Shown: positions 7,693 through 15,476 of the stretch, one piece after another
Numbering within the stretch: position 1 is the stretch's first letter
Layout of the letters: every line of letters starts with the position of its first letter
Source: CAZIVE01 sp964542435
Lineage (GTDB): Bacteria > Bacteroidota > Bacteroidia > Bacteroidales > Tannerellaceae
DNA length: 47,167 nucleotides
Assembly: GCA_964542435.1 (NCBI GenBank)
Contig: CAZIVE010000007.1
Coordinates: 1-47,167, forward strand
Direction: 5' to 3'
Notes under the pieces: generated by a model
Databases searched by the model: none
Told to the model about the DNA's origin: nothing
Seen by the model: the letters and a program-made list of their open reading frames with translations, nothing else
Made by a program: the position numbers and the translations under genes

Positions 7693-7712
7693 GATTATGC
7701 ATGAAAACGAAA

Positions 7713-8138
7713 CTATTTCTGATTCTTCAGCAGATCGCGGATCTCGGTGAGCAGCTGAACGTCTGCGGGCGGAGCAGGAGGAGCGGCAGGCGCTTCTTCC
7801 TTTTTCTTTCGAGTCAGCAGGTTGATGGCTTTAACGAGGAAGAATACGGCCAAGGCAACAATCAGGAAGTCGATGATCTCCTGAATGAAGGTGCCGTAAT
7901 TGAGCGTGACAGCCGGATTGACCACTTTGTCGCCGTCCATGATGGCGTCTTTCAATGTGACTTTAAGTTCCGTGAAGTTCATACCTCCGACGAGCAGTCC
8001 GACAGCCGGCATGATTACATCTCCAACCAACGAAGATACGATCTTGCCGAACGCACCGCCGATGATGATACCTACAGCCATGTCCACGACGTTGCCGCGC
8101 ATGGCGAAATCCTTAAACTCTTGTAATACTTTACTCAT
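7713..8138 (-). CDS. mscL: Large-conductance mechanosensitive channel MscL
   Basis: This 141-residue inner-membrane channel opens under membrane tension to release solutes in osmotic downshock. The N-terminal signature is intact: FKDFAMRGNVVDMAVGIIIG (TM1 with the pore-lining glycines), then GGAFGKIVSSLVGDVIMP. TM2 is IIDFLIVALAVFFLVKAIN, followed by a charged, Pro/Ala-rich linker and a C-terminal helix (VQLLTEIRDLLKNQ). Length is normal. The start at 8138 is 25 bp downstream of the amylase stop, so it is probably the last gene of a three-gene transcript. Confidence 0.97.
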   Translation of the reverse strand: MSKVLQEFKDFAMRGNVVDMAVGIIIGGAFGKIVSSLVGDVIMPAVGLLVGGMNFTELKVTLKDAIMDGDKVVNPAVTLNYGTFIQEIIDFLIVALAVFFLVKAINLLTRKKKEEAPAAPPAPPADVQLLTEIRDLLKNQK

Positions 8139-8163
8139 GATGTTATATATGGTTTAAATGTTG

Positions 8164-9861
8164 TTAGACCAGATTGAATTGTATGACGCGCCCGTTTTGT
8201 TTAGGCACTGAAAGCCGATAAGGGCAAGCTTCTGTGAGTGTTCCAATGAATTCTTCTCCTGAAAGCAGATCCTTGAGATAAGCTGCCTGATTGTCTCTGA
8301 ATCCGAGCACGCTGAACGCATTTTCGGGGATGATGACATCGACCATCTTGTCCTCTTTGCTGAAATTGACCACAACCAGCACGACGTCATTGTCTTTCTT
8401 GCGGAGGAAAGCATAGATTGTTTTCTCGTCGAAGGTTGGATTGTTCTCGTTGGCATACATCAGATCGTAGAACTTGCCTTCTGTAAAGGCCTTTTCTTCA
8501 CACGCCAGCGTAAGTAGTTCGCAATAGGCGTGGCGGATCTCCTTTTCCAGATCGTCGAGATGATCCTCGTTGAACTTCCCGTTGTTGTTCCAGTCGCGCA
8601 GCGTCTTCAGACTCCAGTAGTCGAAGATCGTGGTTCGTCCGTCGCGTCCGCTGTAGCCCTCTTCATCCATGCCACGTTCGCCCAGTTCCTGAGCAGAATA
8701 GATCATGACCGGATTGGTGTTCATGAAGGCGGCGACCATCATTCCGGGAATGCCGGCTTTTGCGTCGGATGCAAAGAAGTCGGAAGCGATGCGCTGTTCA
8801 TCATGATTTTCGAGGAAATAGAGCATGTGCTGCTGGATGTCTTCTGTTGATTGCCAGCAGTGAGAAATCTCTGAAGCCGGCTTTGTTCCGCAGATAACGG
8901 CACGCAGCGTGTCGTAGAATCCCACTTTATCGTAGAGATAGTCAAATTGGCCAAGATGAATGTAATCCCGATAAAGATCCGGATTGTACACTTCGGCGAT
9001 AAAGATGACGGGATATTGTCTCTTGACCTTCTGAATTACCCATTGCCAAAATTCCACGGGCACCATTTCCGCCATGTCGCAACGGAAGCCGTCCACACCT
9101 TTGCTGCTCCAGAAAAGCAGGATGTCGAGCATCTTCTTCCAAGTATTGGGAATAGGAGAGAAGTATTTCTTGTGGCCTTCCAAGTAATCTACACCGTAGT
9201 TCAGCTTGACGGTTTCATACCAGTCGTTCTTGTCGGGTGTAGCCGTGAATCGGTCGTTGCCGGTTACTTTGGCCGGGAATTCGCTGTATTCAAAATCCTC
9301 CTGCTGCGCTCCGAAGTGAAGCGTCAGCGTTTGTCCGGGAAGATAGTAGAAGTTGTTGTCCGGATCGAAAGCATTGGAGGTGTTGTCGTTCTGTCCGAGA
9401 TCCTCGATGTAGGGAAGCTTGCTGTCCGAGCCATATTGACGAGCTACATGATTGGCGGCGAAATCGATGATCACCTTCATGCCGGCTCTGTGAATCTGTT
9501 CCACCGAAGCTTCGAACTCGTTCATGCGGTTGTACACGTTGACGGACAGATCGGGATCGACATCGTAATAGTCCTTGATGGCGTAGGGCGATCCGGCGTT
9601 GCCTTTTACGACAGCTGAATGATCGCGTTTGATGCCGTAGACCGAATAATTGGTCTTCGTGGCATGTTCGATGATTCCTGTCAGCCAGATATGTGTAGTT
9701 CCGAGTTCTCTGATGCCGGCCAGCGCTTCGTCTGTGAAGTCTCTGAATTTGCCCGATCCGTTCGACGGAAGGCTTCCGTCCTTGACCGGCGAAGGTTTGT
9801 TGTTGCCAAACCAGCGGGGGAAAGCTTGGTAAATGACTAATTTCTTGTTGTTATCTTCCAT
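8164..9861 (-). CDS. GH13-family alpha-amylase/glucosidase, cytoplasmic
   Basis: This 565-residue enzyme has no signal peptide. The GH13 (beta/alpha)8 barrel motifs are in order: region I DFAANH (~130), region II GVDGFRCDMAEM with the nucleophile Asp, region III FIAEVYNP with the acid/base Glu, and region IV LENHDEQRIA with the transition-state Asp. A beta-sandwich C domain closes the protein. It should act on alpha-glucans or malto-oligosaccharides in the cytoplasm, but the exact bond and whether it hydrolyses or transfers cannot be read. It follows the patatin gene by 12 bp and precedes mscL by 25 bp. Confidence 0.93.
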   Translation of the reverse strand: MEDNNKKLVIYQAFPRWFGNNKPSPVKDGSLPSNGSGKFRDFTDEALAGIRELGTTHIWLTGIIEHATKTNYSVYGIKRDHSAVVKGNAGSPYAIKDYYDVDPDLSVNVYNRMNEFEASVEQIHRAGMKVIIDFAANHVARQYGSDSKLPYIEDLGQNDNTSNAFDPDNNFYYLPGQTLTLHFGAQQEDFEYSEFPAKVTGNDRFTATPDKNDWYETVKLNYGVDYLEGHKKYFSPIPNTWKKMLDILLFWSSKGVDGFRCDMAEMVPVEFWQWVIQKVKRQYPVIFIAEVYNPDLYRDYIHLGQFDYLYDKVGFYDTLRAVICGTKPASEISHCWQSTEDIQQHMLYFLENHDEQRIASDFFASDAKAGIPGMMVAAFMNTNPVMIYSAQELGERGMDEEGYSGRDGRTTIFDYWSLKTLRDWNNNGKFNEDHLDDLEKEIRHAYCELLTLACEEKAFTEGKFYDLMYANENNPTFDEKTIYAFLRKKDNDVVLVVVNFSKEDKMVDVIIPENAFSVLGFRDNQAAYLKDLLSGEEFIGTLTEACPYRLSVPKQNGRVIQFNLV

Positions 9862-9873
9862 AAAACTGTCTTT

Positions 9874-10701
9874 TCATTTGATTTGTCTTGTCGTTATAGC
9901 TTTGACGAGATTCTTGTCTCTGTTCTCTTTGATAACCTTGGCAAATGCTTCCACTGCAATATCGTATCCGAACTGGGCGATCTTGGCCACATTGGCAAGG
10001 TCAAACACTTTATATTGACTAATGTCTTCTGCCTCGATCAAAATGTCGCACAGCTCACGATCTTCCAGCGTGTTGGCGTGGAAGAGATAGTGATAGGAAC
10101 GCTCTGCGATGTGCAGCAGATTCTGTTTGTATTTCTCCGATACCAACGGACTCACGTTTACGCCAACCACATTTTCACACTCGCCTCTGATCTCCGAGAC
10201 GGGGAAGTTGCGGAACAATCCGCCGTCCACATAATGAACGCCGTTAATGAGCACAGGACTGAAAATGATCGGAACGCTGCATGACGCAACAATTGGATCT
10301 ACCAGCGGACCTTCGCGGAAGGCATGGCTTTCTCCATGATCAAGATCTGTGGCCATCACCACCAAAGGAGTCTTCAGCTCTTCGAACGTTTTGGCCCGTA
10401 GTATCCGGCGAAGGAAGTTACGCAGCGGTTTGGTGTCGAACAAACCGGACTTGGGAACTTGCAGGCTGGCAAATTCGGAGAACTCGCGGTTGGTGAACAG
10501 AATCTTGATCTCCTCGGCTGAATAACCGTCGGCAAAGAGCGCTCCAGCCATAGCGCCGGCACTCGTCCCGGCAATGATGTCAGGCCTGATGCCAAGCTCT
10601 TCGAACAGCTTGAACACACCCAGATGCGCAAACCCTTTGGCGCCGCCACCGCTAAGTGCGAGTCCGAGTTTGTAGGGCTTAAAGGAGGAGTCTTCCGTCA
10701 T
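9874..10701 (-). CDS. Patatin-like phospholipase
   Basis: This 275-residue RssA/YlbK-type protein shows the oxyanion loop LALSGGGAKGFAHLG (~14-28), the nucleophile motif GTSAGAM (G-x-S-x-G, ~44) and the catalytic dyad Asp in VDGGLFRNFP (~155). No signal peptide is seen, so it is probably cytosolic or loosely membrane-bound. It is the first gene of the leftward patatin-amylase-mscL unit. Family members hydrolyse acyl esters of phospholipids; the natural lipid is unknown. Confidence 0.92.
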   Translation of the reverse strand: MTEDSSFKPYKLGLALSGGGAKGFAHLGVFKLFEELGIRPDIIAGTSAGAMAGALFADGYSAEEIKILFTNREFSEFASLQVPKSGLFDTKPLRNFLRRILRAKTFEELKTPLVVMATDLDHGESHAFREGPLVDPIVASCSVPIIFSPVLINGVHYVDGGLFRNFPVSEIRGECENVVGVNVSPLVSEKYKQNLLHIAERSYHYLFHANTLEDRELCDILIEAEDISQYKVFDLANVAKIAQFGYDIAVEAFAKVIKENRDKNLVKAITTRQIK

Positions 10702-10869
10702 ATTTGATTCCGTTAAATAGATTATTGAAACAAATATGAGATTTTTTTCTTAAATGATTGAATAATAATCTGTGAAAAAATCAATTCACCTATTTAATTT
10801 GTATATTTACGGTATAAAAAAGGAGTGCAACAGTCTCCTAACCTGTTTAACATTAAATCTGATTTAGCT

Positions 10870-13074
10870 ATGATTACAAGTATTTTCTGGTTTGTACCTG
10901 TCGCTTCTGTACTGGCGTTGTTGTTCGCCTACTATTTCTTTCGGCAAATGAAAAAAGAAAGTGAAGGAACCGAGCGTATGGCTAAGATTGCTTCACATGT
11001 GCGTAAAGGTGCCATGTCGTATCTTAAACAGCAGTATAAGATCGTGGCACTTGTCTTTCTCGCCTTGGTGGTTCTCTTCTCGATTATGGCTTTTGGATTC
11101 GGCGTGCAGAATAAATGGGTCCCGATTGCTTTCCTCACCGGCGGTTTCTTCTCCGGTCTGGCAGGCTACCTTGGAATGAAAACAGCCACTTATGCGTCGG
11201 CTCGTACAGCCAACGCTGCCCGCACCTCTCTAAACAAAGGACTCAAGATCGCTTTTCGTAGTGGTTCTGTCATGGGATTGGTGGTCGTAGGCCTCGGACT
11301 TTTCGATATCTCCTTCTGGTATCTTATACTGAACTATTTCGTTGCTCCGGATCAGCTGGATCCGATGCACAAACTGACCATCATCACCACGACGATGTTG
11401 ACCTTCGGAATGGGTGCGTCCACACAGGCTCTGTTTGCTCGTGTCGGCGGAGGTATCTATACGAAGGCGGCCGATGTGGGCGCCGATTTGGTCGGTAAGG
11501 TGGAAGCCGGTATTCCGGAAGATGATCCGCGTAATCCTGCCACCATTGCTGATAACGTGGGTGATAATGTAGGTGATGTAGCCGGCATGGGCGCCGATTT
11601 GTATGAGTCCTATTGCGGATCAATCCTTGCTACCGCTGCTTTGGGTGCTTCCGCTTTCTCTGCTTCGGGCGACATTACAACGCAGTACAAGGCTGTGGTT
11701 GCTCCGATGCTGATTGCTGCTGTCGGCATTATCCTTTCCATCATCGGCATATTCGTTGTCAGAACCAAGGAAAATGCTACGATGCGCAATCTGCTGACTT
11801 CGCTCTCTTTCGGAACCAATCTGGCCGCCGTTCTGATTGCCTTCTGCACGTTTGGCATTCTCTATCTTCTTGGTATCGAAAACTGGGCATGGATCAGCTG
11901 CTCTGTCGTTATCGGATTGGTAGTAGGTGTGATTATCGGACAATCGACGGAATATTTCACTTCTCAGTCTTATAAGCCGACAAAGAATGTAGCCAAGGCC
12001 GGTTTGACGGGTCCTGCTACGGTCATTATCTCCGGCATCGGATTGGGAATGATGTCCACCGTTATTCCTGTCATTGCAGTTGTCATCGGCATCATCTGCT
12101 CGTTCCTTTTTGCTTCGGGCTTTGACTTCTCCAATACGGGAATGGGACTTTACGGCATTGGCATTGCTGCTGTCGGCATGCTTTCTACTTTAGGGATCAC
12201 TCTCGCCACCGATGCGTACGGACCTATCGCAGATAATGCCGGTGGTAACGCTGAGATGAGCGGTCTTCCTGAAGAGGTGCGTGAACGTACCGACGCTCTT
12301 GATTCTTTAGGCAATACTACTGCTGCCACAGGTAAAGGCTTTGCCATTGGCTCTGCTGCTTTGACAGGTCTGGCTCTTCTTGCCTCATACATCGATGAGA
12401 TCAAGATCGGGCTGCTTCGATTGGGACAAAAGACGATTGAACTTGCCGACGGAAGTACTTTGGAAGTGGCAAAGGCGACCTTCAACGACTTCATGAACTA
12501 CTATCAGATCAACCTGATGAATCCGAAGGTGCTTTCCGGAATGTTCATCGGTTCTATGATGGCATTTGTATTCTGTGGATTGACCATGAATGCAGTAGGA
12601 CGCGCTGCAGGAAAGATGGTCGAGGAGGTGCGTCGTCAGTTCCACACCATCGCGGGCATTCTGGAAGGTAAAGCCGAACCGGATTATGCACGTTGCGTGG
12701 AGATCTCTACCAAGGGCGCACAGCATGAGATGGTGGTTCCTTCATTGCTCGCCATTGTCGCACCGATTCTGACGGGATTCATCTTCGGTGTCACAGGCGT
12801 CGTGGGATTATTGATCGGTGGATTGAGCACCGGCTTTGTTCTGGCTGTATTCATGGCCAATGCCGGCGGTGCTTGGGACAATGCCAAGAAGTTTATCGAG
12901 CAGGGCAACTATGGAGGCAAAGGCAGTGAAGTGCATCATGCCACGATTGTTGGTGATACAGTCGGCGATCCATTCAAGGATACAAGCGGACCGAGTTTGA
13001 ACATCCTGATCAAACTGATGAGTATGGTTTCCATCGTGATGGCCGGATTGACGGTTGCCTGGAGCCTGTTCTAA
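10870..13074 (+). CDS. hppA: Membrane-bound pyrophosphatase (ion-pumping, K+-dependent type)
   Basis: This protein of about 734 residues has some 16 membrane helices and couples pyrophosphate hydrolysis to H+ and/or Na+ transport. The substrate-site signature DVGADLVGKVEAGIPEDDPR is intact, as are DNVGDNVGDVAGMGADLYES and the C-terminal GDTVGDPFKDTSGPS. The K+-site loop reads GNTTAATGKG, with Ala where K+-independent enzymes carry Lys, so it should be K+-dependent. Related Bacteroides enzymes have been reported to pump both Na+ and H+; the ion here is inferred only. I use ATG 10870 (MITSIFWFVP); the in-frame ATG 45 nt upstream adds a non-hydrophobic tail unlike the family. Confidence 0.96.
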   Translation: MITSIFWFVPVASVLALLFAYYFFRQMKKESEGTERMAKIASHVRKGAMSYLKQQYKIVALVFLALVVLFSIMAFGFGVQNKWVPIAFLTGGFFSGLAGYLGMKTATYASARTANAARTSLNKGLKIAFRSGSVMGLVVVGLGLFDISFWYLILNYFVAPDQLDPMHKLTIITTTMLTFGMGASTQALFARVGGGIYTKAADVGADLVGKVEAGIPEDDPRNPATIADNVGDNVGDVAGMGADLYESYCGSILATAALGASAFSASGDITTQYKAVVAPMLIAAVGIILSIIGIFVVRTKENATMRNLLTSLSFGTNLAAVLIAFCTFGILYLLGIENWAWISCSVVIGLVVGVIIGQSTEYFTSQSYKPTKNVAKAGLTGPATVIISGIGLGMMSTVIPVIAVVIGIICSFLFASGFDFSNTGMGLYGIGIAAVGMLSTLGITLATDAYGPIADNAGGNAEMSGLPEEVRERTDALDSLGNTTAATGKGFAIGSAALTGLALLASYIDEIKIGLLRLGQKTIELADGSTLEVAKATFNDFMNYYQINLMNPKVLSGMFIGSMMAFVFCGLTMNAVGRAAGKMVEEVRRQFHTIAGILEGKAEPDYARCVEISTKGAQHEMVVPSLLAIVAPILTGFIFGVTGVVGLLIGGLSTGFVLAVFMANAGGAWDNAKKFIEQGNYGGKGSEVHHATIVGDTVGDPFKDTSGPSLNILIKLMSMVSIVMAGLTVAWSLF

Positions 13075-13083
13075 AATGAAAAA

Positions 13084-13101
13084 GGCGAATGGAAATTCGC
13101 C
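13084..13101 (+). terminator. Small hairpin after hppA
   Basis: GGCGAAT (13084-13090) and ATTCGCC (13095-13101) pair around GGAA just past the hppA stop. No T-run follows, so it may protect the mRNA end or back up the stronger hairpin at 13121. Confidence 0.45.
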
Positions 13102-13120
13102 CGTTGCATCGCATAAAAAA

Positions 13121-13157
13121 GTCGGGAACGAAGGATCTTTCGTTCCCGACTCTCTTT
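13121..13157. terminator. Bidirectional intrinsic terminator between convergent genes
   Basis: GTCGGGAACGAA (13121-13132) pairs perfectly with TTCGTTCCCGAC (13139-13150) over a 6-nt loop. There is a T-rich tail on the right and six As on the left, so it can serve hppA and the leftward lipoprotein gene alike. Confidence 0.85.
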
Positions 13158-13572
13158 ATATAGCTCTGAAGGAGATATCCTCTCCGTTCAATACACACCG
13201 CAAATATCCGTTCCCGATCCAGACATTATCGTAGTAGTCTGTGCCGTTCGGATAGGTGAGGACTAGTGTTGGGCTGTCTGAATAACGACTGCTATCCCAT
13301 TGCCAGTAGAAATTGGTCTTCCGATTGTCTGACATTCCGTCACCATAATAGATGGTGGTGTAGTCAGTGCCCGTTCCGTCATTGTAGAATCTCAGCGTTT
13401 GTTCGCATTGCAATCCATCTCCGTTTATATAGGAATCGTACCAATTATAGCTGCACAGATCATACGACATATTGTACATTGAGTCGTAGTCATCGTCATC
13501 GTCAATGCAGCTTGTTGTTAACGTCAAGAAGGAGACGAGCGTAAGTAGACAATAGATATATTTCGTTTTCAT
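13156..13572 (-). CDS. Small acidic lipoprotein of unknown function
   Basis: This 138-residue protein has a signal peptide ending in a lipobox (LTLTTSC, Cys ~22), followed at once by IDDDDDYDS. An acidic run just after the lipidated Cys resembles the lipoprotein export signal that sends Bacteroidota lipoproteins to the cell surface. The rest is rich in Tyr, Trp, Asp and Asn (YNWYDSYINGDGLQ, FYWQWDSSRYSD), suggesting a small beta-rich fold. I do not recognise the family with certainty. Its stop codon lies next to the bidirectional terminator. No partner genes are evident. Confidence 0.8.
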   Translation of the reverse strand: MKTKYIYCLLTLVSFLTLTTSCIDDDDDYDSMYNMSYDLCSYNWYDSYINGDGLQCEQTLRFYNDGTGTDYTTIYYGDGMSDNRKTNFYWQWDSSRYSDSPTLVLTYPNGTDYYDNVWIGNGYLRCVLNGEDISFRAI

Positions 13573-13798
13573 GACTGATAGTATTAATTAAACGTCGGTT
13601 TCTTCAGCAAAGAAACAAATTTTATTTGATTTCCGCTTTCAAATAAGACAAAAGAAACGAGGAATAGTTTAACCCGAATAGGTCATTTGAGAATTCATCT
13701 TGATAGAAAGGATCGTCTGGAATTTAATCCGTGAAAAACACGTTGGTAACAACCCGGAGAGATGCACACCAAAAGCTATTTGAGTACTTTCGACAGTA

Positions 13799-14160
13799 GA
13801 GTGTAGCTTTCCAAGGGTTGTTCAGCAGTAGTCGACAGTGGAGTGTAGCTTTCGACGGGTTGTTCAGCAGTAGTCGACAGTGGAGTGAAGCTTTCCAAGG
13901 GTTGTTTAGCAGTAGTCGACAGNNNNNNNNNNNNNNNNNNNNNNNNNNNNNNNNNNNNNNNNNNNNNNNNNNNNNNNNNNNNNNNNNNNNNNNNNNNNNN
14001 NNNNNNNNNNNNNNNNNNNNNNGAGTGAAGCTTTCCAAGGGTTGTTTAGCAGTAGTCGACAGTCGAGTATAGCTTTTCATGGGTTGTTTAGTAGTACTCG
14101 ACAGTAGAGTGAAGCTTTCGACGGGTTGTTCAGCAGTACTCGACTGTCGAGTGATTCATT
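13799..14160. repeat. 42-bp tandem repeat array with central assembly gap
   Basis: Unit landmarks (GAGTGnAGCTTTC) fall at 13799, 13841 and 13883, then after the gap at 14023, 14065 (GAGTATAGC), 14107 and a terminal partial at 14149: exactly 42 bp each. Every unit contains GGGTTGTT and an AGTAnTCGAC core. Units differ at a few positions (TCCAAGG versus TCGACGG versus TTCATGG). There are no unique spacers between units, so it is not a CRISPR. A degenerate unit may precede it at ~13772. Confidence 0.9.
13923..14022. other. Assembly gap (100 N) inside the 42-bp array
   Basis: The last 40 bp before the gap (13883-13922) are identical to the first 40 bp after it (14023-14062). The two contig ends therefore overlap, and the gap may be empty or hide whole 42-bp units. 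Confidence 0.95.
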
Positions 14161-14285
14161 CCTATGGTTGTATTGGAATTATCGGAAGTGGTTGCTGTCT
14201 TACAAACCTCTTTCTTGTTAACTATGGATAGTTATGAAACGAATCTTTCTGTTTCTATTGACCGATTGGGGATAAAGACAAGATG

Positions 14286-15269
14286 TCAGTTCAAATTGGA
14301 TTTTGCAGATGTCATACGACATTGCTGGATATTTAAAATATAATTTTTTGTATCTCTCATTAGTTTCTTTGCCCACAAGGTTCCTTCGCCATGTTCCGAA
14401 AAAGCGATGTAGTCTATTCCAAGTGCAACAATCTCCTCAAATTGACGGAGAGAATCTTCCGTTGCCCCACTTACCCATAGTGCTACTGCATAGTTATATT
14501 TTACAAGTGGGTCGCTGGGTTCTTGATCGAAGGCCTCTTTGGCATAAGTTATACATCCTTCCTTGTCGCCAAGAATTTTACAATATTCAGAAAGAACGGT
14601 CTTGATATAGTACTCTTTGGGATAATGTTTGCAAATAATTGTAAGATAGCGCACCATTTTATTCCAATCCTTACTCTTTCCCAAAATGTCCATTCTTTTG
14701 ACTATTCTAGTCTTTTGAGCCTCCGTAGCAAAGCCGATTTCAGATATATCATAGTCCTTTTTATGGGGACTATATTTCAACACTTTGTAAAATTGGATGG
14801 CCTCTTTTTTCGAAAAGTCACTCTCTATACCTCTTCCTCTGCACTGTAGATGCTCGGTCATTATTGGCAAGGCCTCTTCGTCTCGATAAAGATGAAACAG
14901 ACAGTCTGCTTTGTAAAATCTGGCATCATTCATAACAGACTTTGCCCATCCAATGCCATATCCTTTATTGGCAACGTCCAACTCTTTCATAGCGAGAATT
15001 TGATCCCATTCCGATATCGATGGCTCGTATTTTTCTAATGACCAAAGAATTCTAGCGCGAGTGTACATCAAAAGTGGATTCGTTGGAGATAGCTCTTTTG
15101 CTTCATCTGCATAATATAAGGCTTCTTGATCTTTGTATCTATTCCATAGAACATTTGCTAATTGTGTGAGGACATAACTGTCTTCAGGGGATTCCGTAAG
15201 TTCTTTTCGTAGTAAAAGTTCTGCAGCCTTAAACTTTTTCTGTTTTATCAGTTTTATCAAATTGTTCAT
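14286..15269 (-). CDS. TPR-repeat protein, A+T-rich
   Basis: This 327-residue protein has no signal peptide. Helical hairpins of the tetratricopeptide type run through it: AELLLRKELTESPEDSYVLT, ADEAKELSPTNPLLMYTRAR and, near the end, AKEAFDQEPSDPLVKYNYAV. TPRs bind partner proteins, and no catalytic domain is seen. Two sampled 60-nt lines of the gene are about 35-37% G+C, against about 50% for a sampled line of the neighbouring glycosidase-like gene. It is bracketed by the 42-bp array on one side and an inverted copy of that element on the other. This suggests acquisition or movement as a unit. The partner is unknown. Confidence 0.85.
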   Translation of the reverse strand: MNNLIKLIKQKKFKAAELLLRKELTESPEDSYVLTQLANVLWNRYKDQEALYYADEAKELSPTNPLLMYTRARILWSLEKYEPSISEWDQILAMKELDVANKGYGIGWAKSVMNDARFYKADCLFHLYRDEEALPIMTEHLQCRGRGIESDFSKKEAIQFYKVLKYSPHKKDYDISEIGFATEAQKTRIVKRMDILGKSKDWNKMVRYLTIICKHYPKEYYIKTVLSEYCKILGDKEGCITYAKEAFDQEPSDPLVKYNYAVALWVSGATEDSLRQFEEIVALGIDYIAFSEHGEGTLWAKKLMRDTKNYILNIQQCRMTSAKSNLN

Positions 15270-15395
15270 ATCTATCTACGTATATTTCGATTGGTCGTAT
15301 GTTGATGCTTTTGATTCTTTCCTAGAAAAAAAGGAATAGTAGCTCGTAACTACTGCTTTTACTGGGCATAACATTCCGGCAGGTGCAAAAGTTCC

Positions 15396-15455
15396 AAACA
15401 ACCCTTGGAAAGCAGTTCAGTTGGCGGCAGAACAACTAAACAACCCTTGTTTAGT
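15396..15455. repeat. Inverted relict copy of the 42-bp element
   Basis: AAACAACCCTTGGAAAGC (15396-15413) is the exact 18-bp reverse complement of a segment in the 13.8-14.1 kb array. A second AACAACCCTTG follows at 15440, inside a 7-bp-arm hairpin ACTAAAC/GTTTAGT (15435-15441 and 15449-15455). The hairpin could also act as a weak end signal, but no T-run follows. Confidence 0.75.
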
Positions 15456-15476
15456 ATTCTGACTGATGCTGTATGT

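Larger units (their letters stand above)
7101..7712. other. Repeat-bearing intergenic region
   Basis: This 612-bp stretch lies between convergent genes. It holds a perfect inverted repeat (7211-7234), an 84-bp tandem repeat (7252-~7465) and, at its right end, the mscL terminator. An open frame (7209-7499) runs through the repeats because 84 is a multiple of 3, but I do not consider it a gene. I see nothing recognisable in 7500-7657. Confidence 0.7.
13573..14285. other. Intergenic region dominated by a 42-bp tandem array
   Basis: This 713-bp stretch upstream of the lipoprotein gene and downstream of the TPR gene holds the 42-bp array (13799-14160), interrupted by a 100-N gap. Frames open through the array are products of its periodicity. 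Nothing recognisable is seen in 13573-13798 or 14161-14285. Confidence 0.7.

Noticed and set aside
10825..10869. Extended N-terminus of the pyrophosphatase
   Set aside because: The extra 15 residues are polar and unlike the family; MITSIFWFVP at 10870 is a natural first membrane helix.
13724..14080. Repeat-protein frame over the 42-bp array
   Set aside because: Runs through the N-gap and exists in several frames on both strands, as expected from a period of 42.
13799..14160. CRISPR array
   Set aside because: Units are directly adjacent with no variable spacers, and no cas genes are in the window.
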